64,000 nt of DNA from Cyclobacterium salsum (GTDB lineage: Bacteria > Bacteroidota > Bacteroidia > Cytophagales > Cyclobacteriaceae). Made by a program: the position numbers and the translations under genes. The DNA is taken from assembly GCF_010119245.1 (NCBI RefSeq), contig NZ_WNKG01000001.1, positions 682,001 to 746,000 of the forward strand. Reading direction: 5' to 3'. The notes beneath the pieces are model-generated. The model made no database searches. It worked only from the letters and a program-made list of their open reading frames with translations, and was not told where the DNA came from. This document shows positions 56,196 to 64,000 of this stretch, piece after piece. Every line of letters begins with the position of its first letter. Position 1 is the first letter of the stretch.

Positions 56196-57026
56196 TTATT
56201 CAGGTCTTTCCCCATTTATTGTTCCGTTTGTACTTCGTCCCCATTCGGTTTTATACTTTAAATCTCTAACTATATTTAATATGTAATTTTTATCAATTTC
56301 TTTCAAGTCCATAATTTCAAATAAATCTTGTCCAGTTTTAGTTAAAGTAATTTTGTCAGGTAAAATGTCATTATTAGAAAACATAGCAGTATTATTATTA
56401 TATAGTAAATCTGAATTTATAAGTTCATATAAATCTTGATTAAGCATTTTCTCATTGGTAGTCAAACTAATGTGTGGATACCAAGTATAAGGGTCTTTCA
56501 TTATAGTAACATTACTTAAATCGGATCTTCTTCTACCATAGAATGAAATGAGACTTAGCTTTCTGTAAGTTAGTGAATTTGCTAATTCTAATAGTTGGTT
56601 AGCTGTTTCTGGCGAGATTGTATCTGTGAATACTGTCTCTTCAAAAATTTTAGATATATGAATTATTTTTTTCTCTTGAAATTGATTAGCGCACCTCAAT
56701 AGAGTTCCTTCAAAAAGTTCTTCCGCATTACTTCTGTCATAAATACTTCTTTCAAAAAAATTGTCATTTCTTATAGTTTCTCCATTATCTAATCTTGTCT
56801 TAATTCCATCGAAGATAAATGTAGAAGTGGCTGCTATTCTGATTTGTTGTCTATTCGATAAGCTTCTCTTAATTATTTCTTGAATAAGTTGAGCAGATAA
56901 AACTCCCAACCCCCCACCTGCAATTGAGCCAATTGGACCGCCAATTAATCCAACAGCCCCACCAACAATTCCACCTGTAATTTCGGCGCCCTTTTTTAAA
57001 AAGGTTTTTAGTTTTTCGTTACACAT
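56196..57026 (-). CDS. glycine-zipper N-terminal protein of defence island, function unknown
   Basis: 276 aa. Residues about 14-50 are hydrophobic and glycine-rich (GGIVGGAVGLIGGPIGSIAG), a glycine-zipper suited to membrane insertion or oligomerisation. Residues about 95-170 (AEELFEGTLLRCANQFQEKK, HISKIFEETVFTD, ANQLLELANSLTYRKLSLISFYG) match a helical domain I have seen in many phage-defence-associated hypothetical proteins, but I cannot name it. AT-rich like McrBC; separated from mcrC by an attC-like palindrome, so it may be a cassette of its own. A membrane-acting effector is an inference. Confidence 0.6.
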   Translation of the reverse strand: MCNEKLKTFLKKGAEITGGIVGGAVGLIGGPIGSIAGGGLGVLSAQLIQEIIKRSLSNRQQIRIAATSTFIFDGIKTRLDNGETIRNDNFFERSIYDRSNAEELFEGTLLRCANQFQEKKIIHISKIFEETVFTDTISPETANQLLELANSLTYRKLSLISFYGRRRSDLSNVTIMKDPYTWYPHISLTTNEKMLNQDLYELINSDLLYNNNTAMFSNNDILPDKITLTKTGQDLFEIMDLKEIDKNYILNIVRDLKYKTEWGRSTNGTINGERPE

Positions 57027-57055
57027 TATTTATTTGGTTTATATTTTTAGCTTGT

Positions 57056-57186
57056 GCCCAACGGTCGAGTGTATGTGCCGTAAGGGATTGCGGGGCAGTA
57101 ACCTGTCCCCCGACACGAAAGTTTGAGCGGGATACAATGCTTGAATACCCACTGAAACCCTTATGGCATATACACTTTGTTGGCGG
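57056..57186. repeat. 131-bp attC-like palindrome between mcrC and the glycine-zipper gene
   Basis: Arms 57056-57086 (starting GCCCAAC, with GTGTATGTGCCGTAAGGG) and 57158-57186 (CCCTTATGGCATATACAC, then GTTGGCGG) are inverted copies with about 80% match, with a central hairpin GGGGCAG...CTGTCCCC. Minus-strand GTTGGGC matches the integron R' core GTTRRRY; the other end (CGCCAAC) is only approximate to RYYYAAC. The size is within the attC range (57-141 bp). The right arm overlaps the last codons and stop of mcrC. No integrase seen; other palindromic repeat families remain possible. Confidence 0.55.
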
Positions 57187-58495
57187 TATGTGCTTTATCA
57201 TTCTGTTTTTCAATTAAGTCAGTTAAAAATATCTCGTTTTTTTTCATTCGAATGCAAAATTCCATAAAATTATCTGTCTGCTGAGGAATAGAAAGAACCC
57301 AGATATAGACCTCGCCTGCATATCCATTTAATTGTCCAATTTTTATTTCTTTTGCTTCGTACTCATTATTGTCTGATGGAACTATGAACCCACCTATCTC
57401 AGCTTTTTTTACATACATGTAAGAGATTATTTGGTTCATGTCATTTCTATCCACTTTTTTGTCTGCCAATCTTTTATACTTTGCATCTAAAATAAAATTC
57501 TTTTTCCAGAAGTCAGGAAATCTTTTTCCTTTCGAGTTATTAAATAAATAAATTGCTCCCTCAGAATTTTTGTTTTTCGGATGGTTAAAACCGCTATTTA
57601 TCAGAAAAGTATTAAGGTATTCTTCCCAAAGCCAAGCACCATCGAAAAGCAAACCATATACTTTGTCTTTTTCTTTACCATATTTAAGCCCTTCAAATGT
57701 TAAGATTTGCATGCAAATCTTTTTAAGCTCTCTATATTCAAAAAAATATGGATGTGAAAATTGTTTTAGGTTTTTGTTTAAAATTATTGTTCGGTCTCTA
57801 TTATTATAACTTGGTGTTGCTAGTAAAATTTCATTTACACAGTTCTGTGTTTCTGAATCTAAATCCAAAATTCCATGTGCAAATTTATGTTGTTTCACAA
57901 ACTCTATCGTATGTCTTATAAGTTGAGTGATTTTGTTGTCAAAACTATGTTCTCGAACCTTATAAGCAACATTTCCGACAAATGGAACATTCTTACGAAT
58001 ATGCCTACTAAAATCTATTGTCCCTTTTACATTTGAATCATTATATTCCTGTCTATGGTATTCTTTATACAAACCTTGCCTTAATGCTTTTTTTAAATAG
58101 AACGGGAATAAATAAAGTAGAAAATCAAATATTGATTCATTATTTATACCATGCTTTAAGTCAAAAAGGTTTATTGAAAACACCTTTTGAAGCATGTAAT
58201 GTAAAAAATAGTCTTGATTGTTTTTTGCAAAACGCGATTGAATAGAAATCTCACTGTTGTTAACCCCTATAAATCCCATTATGTTACCAGTTGTAAGAGT
58301 TGAATCGAGCAACGAAAAAATATGCTCCTCGCTAATTTTATCGCTGTTTTGATTCAAATCATTGGGGAAAATCAATAAGTTCGGATTATCATCAGAAATT
58401 AAGTTGCTAATTCTTTTATTCGCAATTATTCCAAAATCAGGGAGAAAATGTGCTTCAATCTCCTTTCCTCCGTTATTATCAGTTGTTCTCAACAT
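57161..58495 (-). CDS. mcrC: McrC-like restriction subunit (PD-(D/E)xK nuclease)
   Basis: 444 aa, ATG at 58495, overlapping the end of mcrB by 17 nt. McrC (PF10117) architecture: N-terminal beta domain (about 10-95) that contacts McrB, helical middle, and C-terminal nuclease with WLWEEYLN (288-295), P327-D328 (RFPDFW), and D337-A-K339 (ILDAKYK) giving the PD...D-x-K core. Family role: nuclease partner of the McrB GTPase in cleaving modified DNA. The gene ends inside a palindrome arm: the final residues TANKVYMP and the stop derive from it. Base composition is strikingly AT-rich relative to flanking metabolic genes. Confidence 0.9.
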   Translation of the reverse strand: MLRTTDNNGGKEIEAHFLPDFGIIANKRISNLISDDNPNLLIFPNDLNQNSDKISEEHIFSLLDSTLTTGNIMGFIGVNNSEISIQSRFAKNNQDYFLHYMLQKVFSINLFDLKHGINNESIFDFLLYLFPFYLKKALRQGLYKEYHRQEYNDSNVKGTIDFSRHIRKNVPFVGNVAYKVREHSFDNKITQLIRHTIEFVKQHKFAHGILDLDSETQNCVNEILLATPSYNNRDRTIILNKNLKQFSHPYFFEYRELKKICMQILTFEGLKYGKEKDKVYGLLFDGAWLWEEYLNTFLINSGFNHPKNKNSEGAIYLFNNSKGKRFPDFWKKNFILDAKYKRLADKKVDRNDMNQIISYMYVKKAEIGGFIVPSDNNEYEAKEIKIGQLNGYAGEVYIWVLSIPQQTDNFMEFCIRMKKNEIFLTDLIEKQNDKAHTANKVYMP

Positions 58496-60596
58496 CTATC
58501 GGTGATTCTAAAGCATTATTATAGGCATCAAATAGTTCTTTAAGTCTCTTTTCTCTTTCAGGTAGTCCCCGTAAATACTCAAACAAAACACCAACAAGGT
58601 GATTTTCCCATAGTTGTTCAAAACCTCCGTTGTAATTTTTAAGTTTTAAAAAATAAGCTGGTCCTATGTGAAATGCTGAACCTAAGCCTTGTATTGATTC
58701 AATTTTCGTATTTATCGAAGTCATTCTTTTTAAAGATTCCGCCTTCCAATCATCAATTACACCATCCCACATTGTAATTCTATCTATTGCTTTTATCTCC
58801 TTCCAAGCAAAACGCCTACGCATTGCAAAATCAAAAGATTCAACACTGCGGTCAATATCATTCATGGTTCCAATGATATATACATTTTCAGGAACAAAGA
58901 AGCCATCAGAAAAAACATCACCTGACTCAATTAAATTCGAATATTGTGTTTGAACTTTATGCTCTATACCTCTATAGCTTGGGTCTAGTAAAAAAAACAA
59001 CTCTCCAAAAATCTTTGAAATCTCTCCTCTATTTATTTCATCGATAATAAAAACAAATTTTTTATTTTCTGCTTCTTTTAAGATTGCACCCTCTTGATAG
59101 TCTTTTAATTGTAATTGAGTTTTCATAAAATCAACCACATCTTCCATATCTCTTTGAAAAGCGCCAGAGGGTCTTGCTTTTTTGTTCTGATAAGCATCAT
59201 AAACATTTTGTTTTGTGATGGTAAAAGAATACTGAGAAGGAGTGTTTAATGATGAATATTTGAGCGAATCCTTAGTTGATAGTCCATACTCCCAAGAACC
59301 AATTTTTAATAATTTGTCATTTGACAAATTGGTTTTAACCAATTCTATTAGCTTTTCCCAAGTTTCTTCAAAATTGTCAACTTCATTAGAAATATTTTCC
59401 TTTAATGCTTTTTTGCAGAATTCTTTGAAAACACCGTCTTTCCGTTCAAATCCAATATTTCCATTTTCATCGGGTGGAGTTGGACGTAGCCCTTCAACCA
59501 AATCGGTATAATCATAAGAAGGGTGGAATTGTATAAATCCAATTTCTGCATTTAATGCTTTCGCAATTTCTCTTGCCAAAAATGTTTTTCCAGTACCTGG
59601 AGCACCTGTGAGTACTAAATTATAATTGGCAGTTAAAAGATTAATATATGGCTCTAATGCTTGCATGTGCTTAATTACTTGTTGCTTAATATTATGGTTT
59701 GCTAAAATATTTTTGAAGTTGTCAAAAAAATCAATTAGAACTTTGGTTACTTCTTCATTATTGTCAAAAAGTCCAAGAGAATCAAGGCTTCTAGTAATTT
59801 TCAAATCCTTTCTTTTAGGCGGATTTAACCAATATTGATATTCTTCTTGTAAAAGACTTTCAATATTTTCCTTATTCCATTTTGCAATTACATTAATTCC
59901 AGTTCCTTCCCAATTAAGATAACTTTTTGAAGATTTGTAACTACCAAAGTTTGGTTGGATATTAATACAAATTTTACCATTTGAATATTTATCCCAATTA
60001 CTAATTTGAATTTGTATATTACCTCCGCTATAACCTTGTCCTGTAGCTTTAAAATTATTTGCATCGGTTAAAGGTTTTATATAGTTGTCAAAACCTTTAC
60101 TATTTTTATCTTCACTATTAACCCATTCTAAATGTGTAACAAAATATTCTAATAGTTTTTTGAACCTCCTATATTCTTCGAGTTGTTTTTCATTATTCTT
60201 GTTAATTAAATCTAATTCCATAATTGCCGTAACTAATTCCTGACGTATTGACCACTCAAATAATCCATCAGATATATGTTTCCCATTCATTGGAATTATC
60301 CAATATGTAGGTTTTCCATCTATTCCAATTATTTCAAACCGATTCAGTTTCTTTTGAACTGCTTTAGCAAAATTTGTTATTGTCCCATTAAAAGATTGTG
60401 GTGAAACATTGTATTTTTCTCCAAGTGCTTTACACGTTGATTTATGGTCTGGTTCAGTATAAAATTTTATTAACGCATCTTTGTAGTTGTCATTCAGTAA
60501 ATTTTCGTCTTGAAGTATAATTTTCCATTCCTCTACTGAAATATCAATGTCACAAAGGTATTCTCCGTTAGTTAGTGAGACTTTCTTAATGTCCAT
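58479..60596 (-). CDS. mcrB: McrB-like AAA+ GTPase subunit
   Basis: 705 aa. N-terminal about 1-260 is a modification- or ligand-sensing part of unknown type (about 85-220 includes PTYWIIPMNGKHISDGLFEWSIRQE). AAA+ core: Walker A GAPGTGKT (331-338), Walker B FVFIIDE plus the McrB hallmark INRGE (514-525), GTMND...DRS (576-583) and the R-finger-containing AMRRRFAW (591-598). McrB hexamers translocate on DNA with GTP and activate McrC. First gene of the mcrBC pair, starting 41 bp after a 10-bp inverted end GTTGGCGGTA (60638-60647, minus strand). Confidence 0.92.
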   Translation of the reverse strand: MDIKKVSLTNGEYLCDIDISVEEWKIILQDENLLNDNYKDALIKFYTEPDHKSTCKALGEKYNVSPQSFNGTITNFAKAVQKKLNRFEIIGIDGKPTYWIIPMNGKHISDGLFEWSIRQELVTAIMELDLINKNNEKQLEEYRRFKKLLEYFVTHLEWVNSEDKNSKGFDNYIKPLTDANNFKATGQGYSGGNIQIQISNWDKYSNGKICINIQPNFGSYKSSKSYLNWEGTGINVIAKWNKENIESLLQEEYQYWLNPPKRKDLKITRSLDSLGLFDNNEEVTKVLIDFFDNFKNILANHNIKQQVIKHMQALEPYINLLTANYNLVLTGAPGTGKTFLAREIAKALNAEIGFIQFHPSYDYTDLVEGLRPTPPDENGNIGFERKDGVFKEFCKKALKENISNEVDNFEETWEKLIELVKTNLSNDKLLKIGSWEYGLSTKDSLKYSSLNTPSQYSFTITKQNVYDAYQNKKARPSGAFQRDMEDVVDFMKTQLQLKDYQEGAILKEAENKKFVFIIDEINRGEISKIFGELFFLLDPSYRGIEHKVQTQYSNLIESGDVFSDGFFVPENVYIIGTMNDIDRSVESFDFAMRRRFAWKEIKAIDRITMWDGVIDDWKAESLKRMTSINTKIESIQGLGSAFHIGPAYFLKLKNYNGGFEQLWENHLVGVLFEYLRGLPEREKRLKELFDAYNNALESPIDVENN

Positions 60597-61558
60597 TTAA
60601 ATTACTCATTTAGTTTGTACTGTGTCTTTCTTAGCATTACCGCCAACTTGCATATCTGTTAACCAAAAGTATACAAATCCATCATAAGTGTGATAAATCT
60701 GTATACCTTATCGGTGCTCACTAGAAAGCATCAACCCCACCAAACCCTCACCTTTCCGCTTTCAAATTAATCATTTCGGATTAGGAGGCAAGCCGCATTT
60801 TGATATTTTTTTGAATTCTAACTTTGCCCAGTCCCTTCTTTTCCCGGGTAATTAGCGGTTCTGTTTATACAGGTAGTTCTTCTATTATCCTATAACTGGC
60901 TTAAAAACAGCCGAAACAGGCACTTCCAAAGACCCCAAGGACTGCTCCGAACCCCAGCTGAGGACTTCAAAAATGGAGGTCCGGACTAAAAACTGACAAG
61001 CGTCGACCAAAAACTGACAGGCTTGAATTTAAAATATCGAACGTTTCGATTCCGAAGTCGGCATTTGAAGCCCAAAACCGAAGATTTTTGTTGAAAACAG
61101 ACAATTTTCCTTTCCAAGGAAAATCAGCACTGACAATTTTTCCGAATTTTTTTCAATTTCCAAAAAAAAGGGTACTTCTGAGGTCAAATCACTCGATTTT
61201 TAGTCGGGCCTGTCAGTGTTTTTTATTTAAGGCTGAGATTATTAAACGGACGCAGTCAGGATTTTGGCAGTCGGTTGCATTTCTTTGGTGGAAGATTTCA
61301 TTAAAAAACTGCGGCCGTTTATCTATTTTATTCAAAGGTGAATGTAGGTGGGAGATCCTTGAATTTCGGACTTGAGGCGGGGAATAGCCGAACTGTAAAA
61401 GAGGATTCCTAAATCAGAACATGGAGGTTCATAAGGGGTATGTGGTAGTTAATAAGTGCCTGGTATAAGTTAAAACCCTTACTACTACAAAGGGTGCAGC
61501 CTGGAACGATCCACCTGCACCCTTTAAATTATGTTAGGTGACATAAGCAACTTTTCCA
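60597..61558. other. non-coding edge of the defence island with inverted repeats
   Basis: 962 bp with no convincing gene; a 95-codon plus-strand frame (61088-61375) has no protein-like features. It contains the 10-bp end TACCGCCAAC (60638-60647), which is the inverse of GTTGGCGGTA at 57179-57188, and inverted sequences AAAAACTGACAGGC (61010-61023) and GCCTGTCAGTG...TTTT (61208-61223) plus a near-copy of the former at 60988. The function of these repeats is not clear; remnants of mobile elements are likely. Confidence 0.5.
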
Positions 61559-62035
61559 TTATTCTACATCCGTTCCATTTGTTGGGCTGGTTCTCGACCT
61601 GCCAAACCGCTGACTGAGATCCTCAAAAATTACCTTGGCATCGGCTACATTCATCTTGGCTCCGTACTTTACGGAATTGTAATAGCTATCATAGGCTTCC
61701 GAACCTGCCATCATTACCGAGTCATCCAGGTTACTGGTCAACTGCTGTAAATCATTGAGCCAGGGCACCAGGTTTTCCACCGCATTCCAGTCTTTTTCCA
61801 GTTCCTGCAAGTCTACATAGGGAGGTAAGAACTGCCCATCCTCCCGGGCATATTCCATGGCCTTTTCCACAAAGGGAAGGGTACCATCACCCATTTTAGG
61901 AACCCGCTGTCTATCTGCAGGTGTCAGGGCGATCAAATAGGGACTGAGGAGAGATTTCAGTGTCGCAATGGCTTCACTGATGGCCTGCTGCTCCTCCTCA
62001 GGAATCTGAATAGAGATTGCGTTTTTAGTACTCAT
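61559..62035 (-). CDS. conserved hypothetical protein of unknown function
   Basis: 158 aa, cytoplasmic, no signal. Acidic and helical, with a long N-terminal helix (EEEQQAISEAIATLKSLLSPYL) and a conserved-looking centre LTPADRQRVPKMGDGTLPFVEKAMEYA (about 37-63), and DLSQRFGRS near the end. Similar proteins occur singly across Bacteroidota, to my knowledge without function. GC content and codon use agree with the metabolic genes more than with the AT-rich island next to it. Start ATG 62035. Operon partners absent. Confidence 0.75.
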   Translation of the reverse strand: MSTKNAISIQIPEEEQQAISEAIATLKSLLSPYLIALTPADRQRVPKMGDGTLPFVEKAMEYAREDGQFLPPYVDLQELEKDWNAVENLVPWLNDLQQLTSNLDDSVMMAGSEAYDSYYNSVKYGAKMNVADAKVIFEDLSQRFGRSRTSPTNGTDVE

Positions 62036-62426
62036 AACACATAAAATTTAAGTTAAACAAAATTATACGTATGAAAATAACTTTTTTGATTTTAAAATAC
62101 AAATATTTGCAGTTTAAATTTATTAAAAAGTTAATTTCAGTAAAAGGTCCATAGTTATGAAAAATGGGCACCATGCCAGGTAATTGGTCGGATTTCATTG
62201 TCACAACGCTATCTGAATTTAAAAATTCCCCTTGGCCCTCCGCCGCGGCAGAGGGAAATAGCTGAAATGCTGATTGAATTGGAGTCATTGCAAGTCACTG
62301 AGCAAATCCCATGGTAATAACGTGTCCGTAAATCTTATGGGCCCAAATCCCTCCGCCGCGACGGAGGGAAAAAGAGGGATTTTATTACGGTAACATTTTA
62401 AATCAAGCCAGGTTACTATACTCACT
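62036..62426. repeat. intergenic region with two small palindromic repeats
   Basis: 391 bp. It holds CCCTCCGCCGCGGCAGAGGG followed by AAATAGCTGAAAT (62236-62268), which is a close relative of the copy at 55938-55966 in the same orientation, and a third palindrome TCCCTCCGCCGCGACGGAGG (62348-62369). They resemble REP-type mobile palindromes. Between 62036 and 62130 the DNA is AT-rich and may carry the promoter of the 158-aa gene. No coding gene supported. Confidence 0.6.
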
Positions 62427-64000
62427 TCAGGAATAAAAACCTACTCCAAACAAACCAGCGGGTACCTTCTTCTCGGGGTGTTTGAGCTGAAGCACAATTT
62501 TTTTTGCCCCGATAGCGGGAGCAAATACAATCTCATACCTGCTCTGGTGGTTGTTTTTTTCCTCAAAAAGCAGGCTGCCCCGTTCATCAAGGAGCCGAAA
62601 CTCCCGCACACAAAAAGGCATCACCCTTTCATCATGGCCCCTCAGCGTTGACTCCAATGGATGATCAAAGTCTGTATCACACCATAGAACAATTTTCCTG
62701 ATTTTCTGCTGCACGGGCCAGGAAAAAGTAAGGGTAGGTTCGGGATCCGTTGGATCCGCTACCCAGGCATTGCTTTGGAAGGTGGGACGGAAGCTGCCAT
62801 TGAGCAGGTTTTCAGGACGGTATAATCGCAGCGCTGGTTCGCAGCCGATGGCCAGGTTATGCCCTCCCGGCCTTCGTTCCGGCAACCAAAAGTCAAAGGC
62901 ATCCACAGCCAGACCTTCCGGCGGCTCCTGCCGGCTACCTTTGGCAACATCCAAATTGACCCGGTTAAAAACCGTCAAAATCCCGGTTAGCCTAAGCTGG
63001 CTGATGCCAACCTGCACCAAGGGATTTGCCTCAAAAACTATAAAGTAGTACGCAGATGCATCCAGTAGCAAACCAAAATCCACTACCAGTTCCTGTACCC
63101 CTTTGGAAACCGAAAACTCCTTCTCCACCAATTGCCTGTCCGGGGTAAAGTTACCCGGCAGGCTACTGCCCATTAAGCGGAGTACCAGATGGGTTGCTTT
63201 CTTTGCTTTCACCTCAAAGGTAAAAACCGGAATCCTGCCTGCTTCCAGTGGAAGCATTTGCGCCATGCTGCTGTCCAGGTCTTTCCATCCGGCATCGGCC
63301 GGTAACTGCTGCAAACTAAACGTAGAAGAAACAGATACCGAAGCCGTTTTGGCCCGATTATCGATATCCCGCAAATGCATACCCGGCAGGTATTGGCCCA
63401 TGCCCATCAGGCGCTGCTGCAAATTATCCATCAGCGCGTCTTCCATCAGCTCCCGGGGTAAAAGGTGCTGTTCTCTGCAAAGGGCGGCAGCCATTCCCAC
63501 GGCCTGGGCATTGTGGGCACAGGTGGCCATCACCCTGGAGGAACCAAAGGCCACGTGACTGGCACTGATGATCCTGCCTGCCAGAAATAAGTTATCGATA
63601 TTTCTGCTGTACAGGCAGCGGTAGGGAATGCCGTACACCCCTTTGGCATGCCATTGGGTGCAGCCGGGAAGCTCCCCGTAAATGCCATCTGCCGGATGCA
63701 GGTCCAGGGCCCAGCCTCCGTAGGAAACCATATCCGGATGGGTCCGCTGCTCCACCACGTCCCGTTGGGAAAGCATGTAATCCCCCTCAAAGCGCCGGCT
63801 CTCGCGCTTGCCGGGAATCATGCCCACCCATTCCAGCGTATGCGTTTCCATCTCGGGGTAGTCTCCAGAATTTTTGATATGGTGCCAGATCCCATAGATG
63901 ATGCGCCAGAGTTCCCATTTGATGGTTTCGGTGGCGTGTATAGTGTCCAATCGACCCCCGTATTCCACCCACCATAAGCGGCAACCCCTGTCGTACAGGT
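62427..64000 (-). CDS. FAD-dependent oxidoreductase with discoidin-like tail, 5' part outside window
   Basis: 524 visible codons, open to the window edge; an apparent GTG at 63968 is internal. Residues match the second half of the PUL oxidoreductase at 39046-41325 throughout: CRLWWVEYGGR, DTIHATETIKWELWRIIYG, IPGKRESRRFEG, LHPADGIYGELPGCTQWH, FGSSRVMATCAHNAQAVGMAAALC, then the C-terminal discoidin-like segment NGSFRPTFQSNAWVADP and DTDFDHPLESTLRGHDERVMPFCVREF. Very probably the same enzyme activity as that paralogue; FAD-binding N-terminus is expected beyond the edge. Its operon context lies outside the window. Confidence 0.88.
   Translation of the reverse strand, partial: LYDRGCRLWWVEYGGRLDTIHATETIKWELWRIIYGIWHHIKNSGDYPEMETHTLEWVGMIPGKRESRRFEGDYMLSQRDVVEQRTHPDMVSYGGWALDLHPADGIYGELPGCTQWHAKGVYGIPYRCLYSRNIDNLFLAGRIISASHVAFGSSRVMATCAHNAQAVGMAAALCREQHLLPRELMEDALMDNLQQRLMGMGQYLPGMHLRDIDNRAKTASVSVSSTFSLQQLPADAGWKDLDSSMAQMLPLEAGRIPVFTFEVKAKKATHLVLRLMGSSLPGNFTPDRQLVEKEFSVSKGVQELVVDFGLLLDASAYYFIVFEANPLVQVGISQLRLTGILTVFNRVNLDVAKGSRQEPPEGLAVDAFDFWLPERRPGGHNLAIGCEPALRLYRPENLLNGSFRPTFQSNAWVADPTDPEPTLTFSWPVQQKIRKIVLWCDTDFDHPLESTLRGHDERVMPFCVREFRLLDERGSLLFEEKNNHQSRYEIVFAPAIGAKKIVLQLKHPEKKVPAGLFGVGFYS

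Noticed and set aside
57056-57186. CRISPR array or tRNA in the palindromic segment
   Set aside because: There is a single inverted repeat rather than regularly spaced direct repeats, and no tRNA cloverleaf can be drawn.
61088-61375. 95-codon plus-strand open frame
   Set aside because: Composition and residue pattern look random, no ribosome site, region is repeat-rich and non-coding.
56196-61558. Prophage or integrative element
   Set aside because: No integrase, capsid, terminase, relaxase or tRNA site is visible; a defence island with palindromic flanks explains the data better.
62025-62288. 87-codon minus-strand open frame upstream of the 158-aa gene
   Set aside because: Runs through a palindromic repeat and AT-rich promoter-like DNA; no conserved features and overlaps the start of the real gene.

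Overview
The window comes from a member of the Bacteroidota. The evidence is a SusC/SusD pair, many secreted sulfatases and lipoproteins, lipoboxes and Tat signals in front of carbohydrate-active proteins, TAnnTTTG-type promoter motifs, and GH3-like, UPF0261 and Uma2 genes. A Cytophagales (Cyclobacteriaceae-like) marine or algal-associated bacterium is my inference; nothing in the window fixes the genus. No rRNA, tRNA, CRISPR array, transposase or integrase was found.

Layout. (1) 1-3755, minus strand: a Tat-exported aldo/keto reductase cut by the window edge, then a tight TonB receptor / phosphoribosyltransferase / ECF S-component-like trio that looks like an uptake-and-salvage unit. (2) 3923-7640, plus strand: GH3-like protein, MFS exporter, TspO-like membrane protein. 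(3) 7660-12410, minus: GH113-like lipoprotein with a BCCT transporter, a gene remnant, a BNR beta-propeller enzyme and an orphan receiver protein. (4) 12716-27265, minus: a long array of M14 peptidase, sulfatase, lyase-like toroid protein, sulfatase, formylglycine-generating enzyme, two more sulfatases, a cytochrome c/sorbosone-dehydrogenase-like lipoprotein and a Tat-exported enolase-superfamily enzyme. Together these fit desulfation, cleavage, oxidation and dehydration of a sulfated glycan outside the cytoplasm. (5) 27402-31499: UPF0261 protein diverging from PEP carboxylase. (6) 31732-36538, minus: two tandem alginate-lyase-fold paralogues, a small membrane protein and two Uma2 paralogues that bracket a 307-bp inverted-repeat element.

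(7) 36736-54563, minus: a polysaccharide-utilisation operon in the order susC, susD, broken sulfatase, lipoprotein, flavinylation-motif protein, secreted FAD oxidoreductase, sodium:solute symporter, cytoplasmic FAD oxidoreductase with a discoidin-like tail, and a discoidin/CelD_N/GH9-like protein. A divergent LacI regulator (54849-55862) faces it across a double AACGTT operator. The sulfatase here has lost an internal segment and reads out of frame.

(8) 55863-62426: a visibly AT-richer defence island with an McrBC-type restriction system, a glycine-zipper protein and integron-attC-like palindromes, bracketed by copies of a small palindromic repeat. (9) 62427-64000, minus: the C-terminal part of a third FAD oxidoreductase, a paralogue of the one in the PUL, running off the window.

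The two glycan regions may serve one substrate: the 12.7-27.3 kb array has the modifying enzymes and the formylglycine maturase but no SusCD, while the 36.7-55.9 kb PUL has SusCD and a regulator but a broken sulfatase. The substrate is not determined by sequence alone; sulfatases plus uronate-lyase folds suggest a sulfated, uronate-containing polysaccharide.
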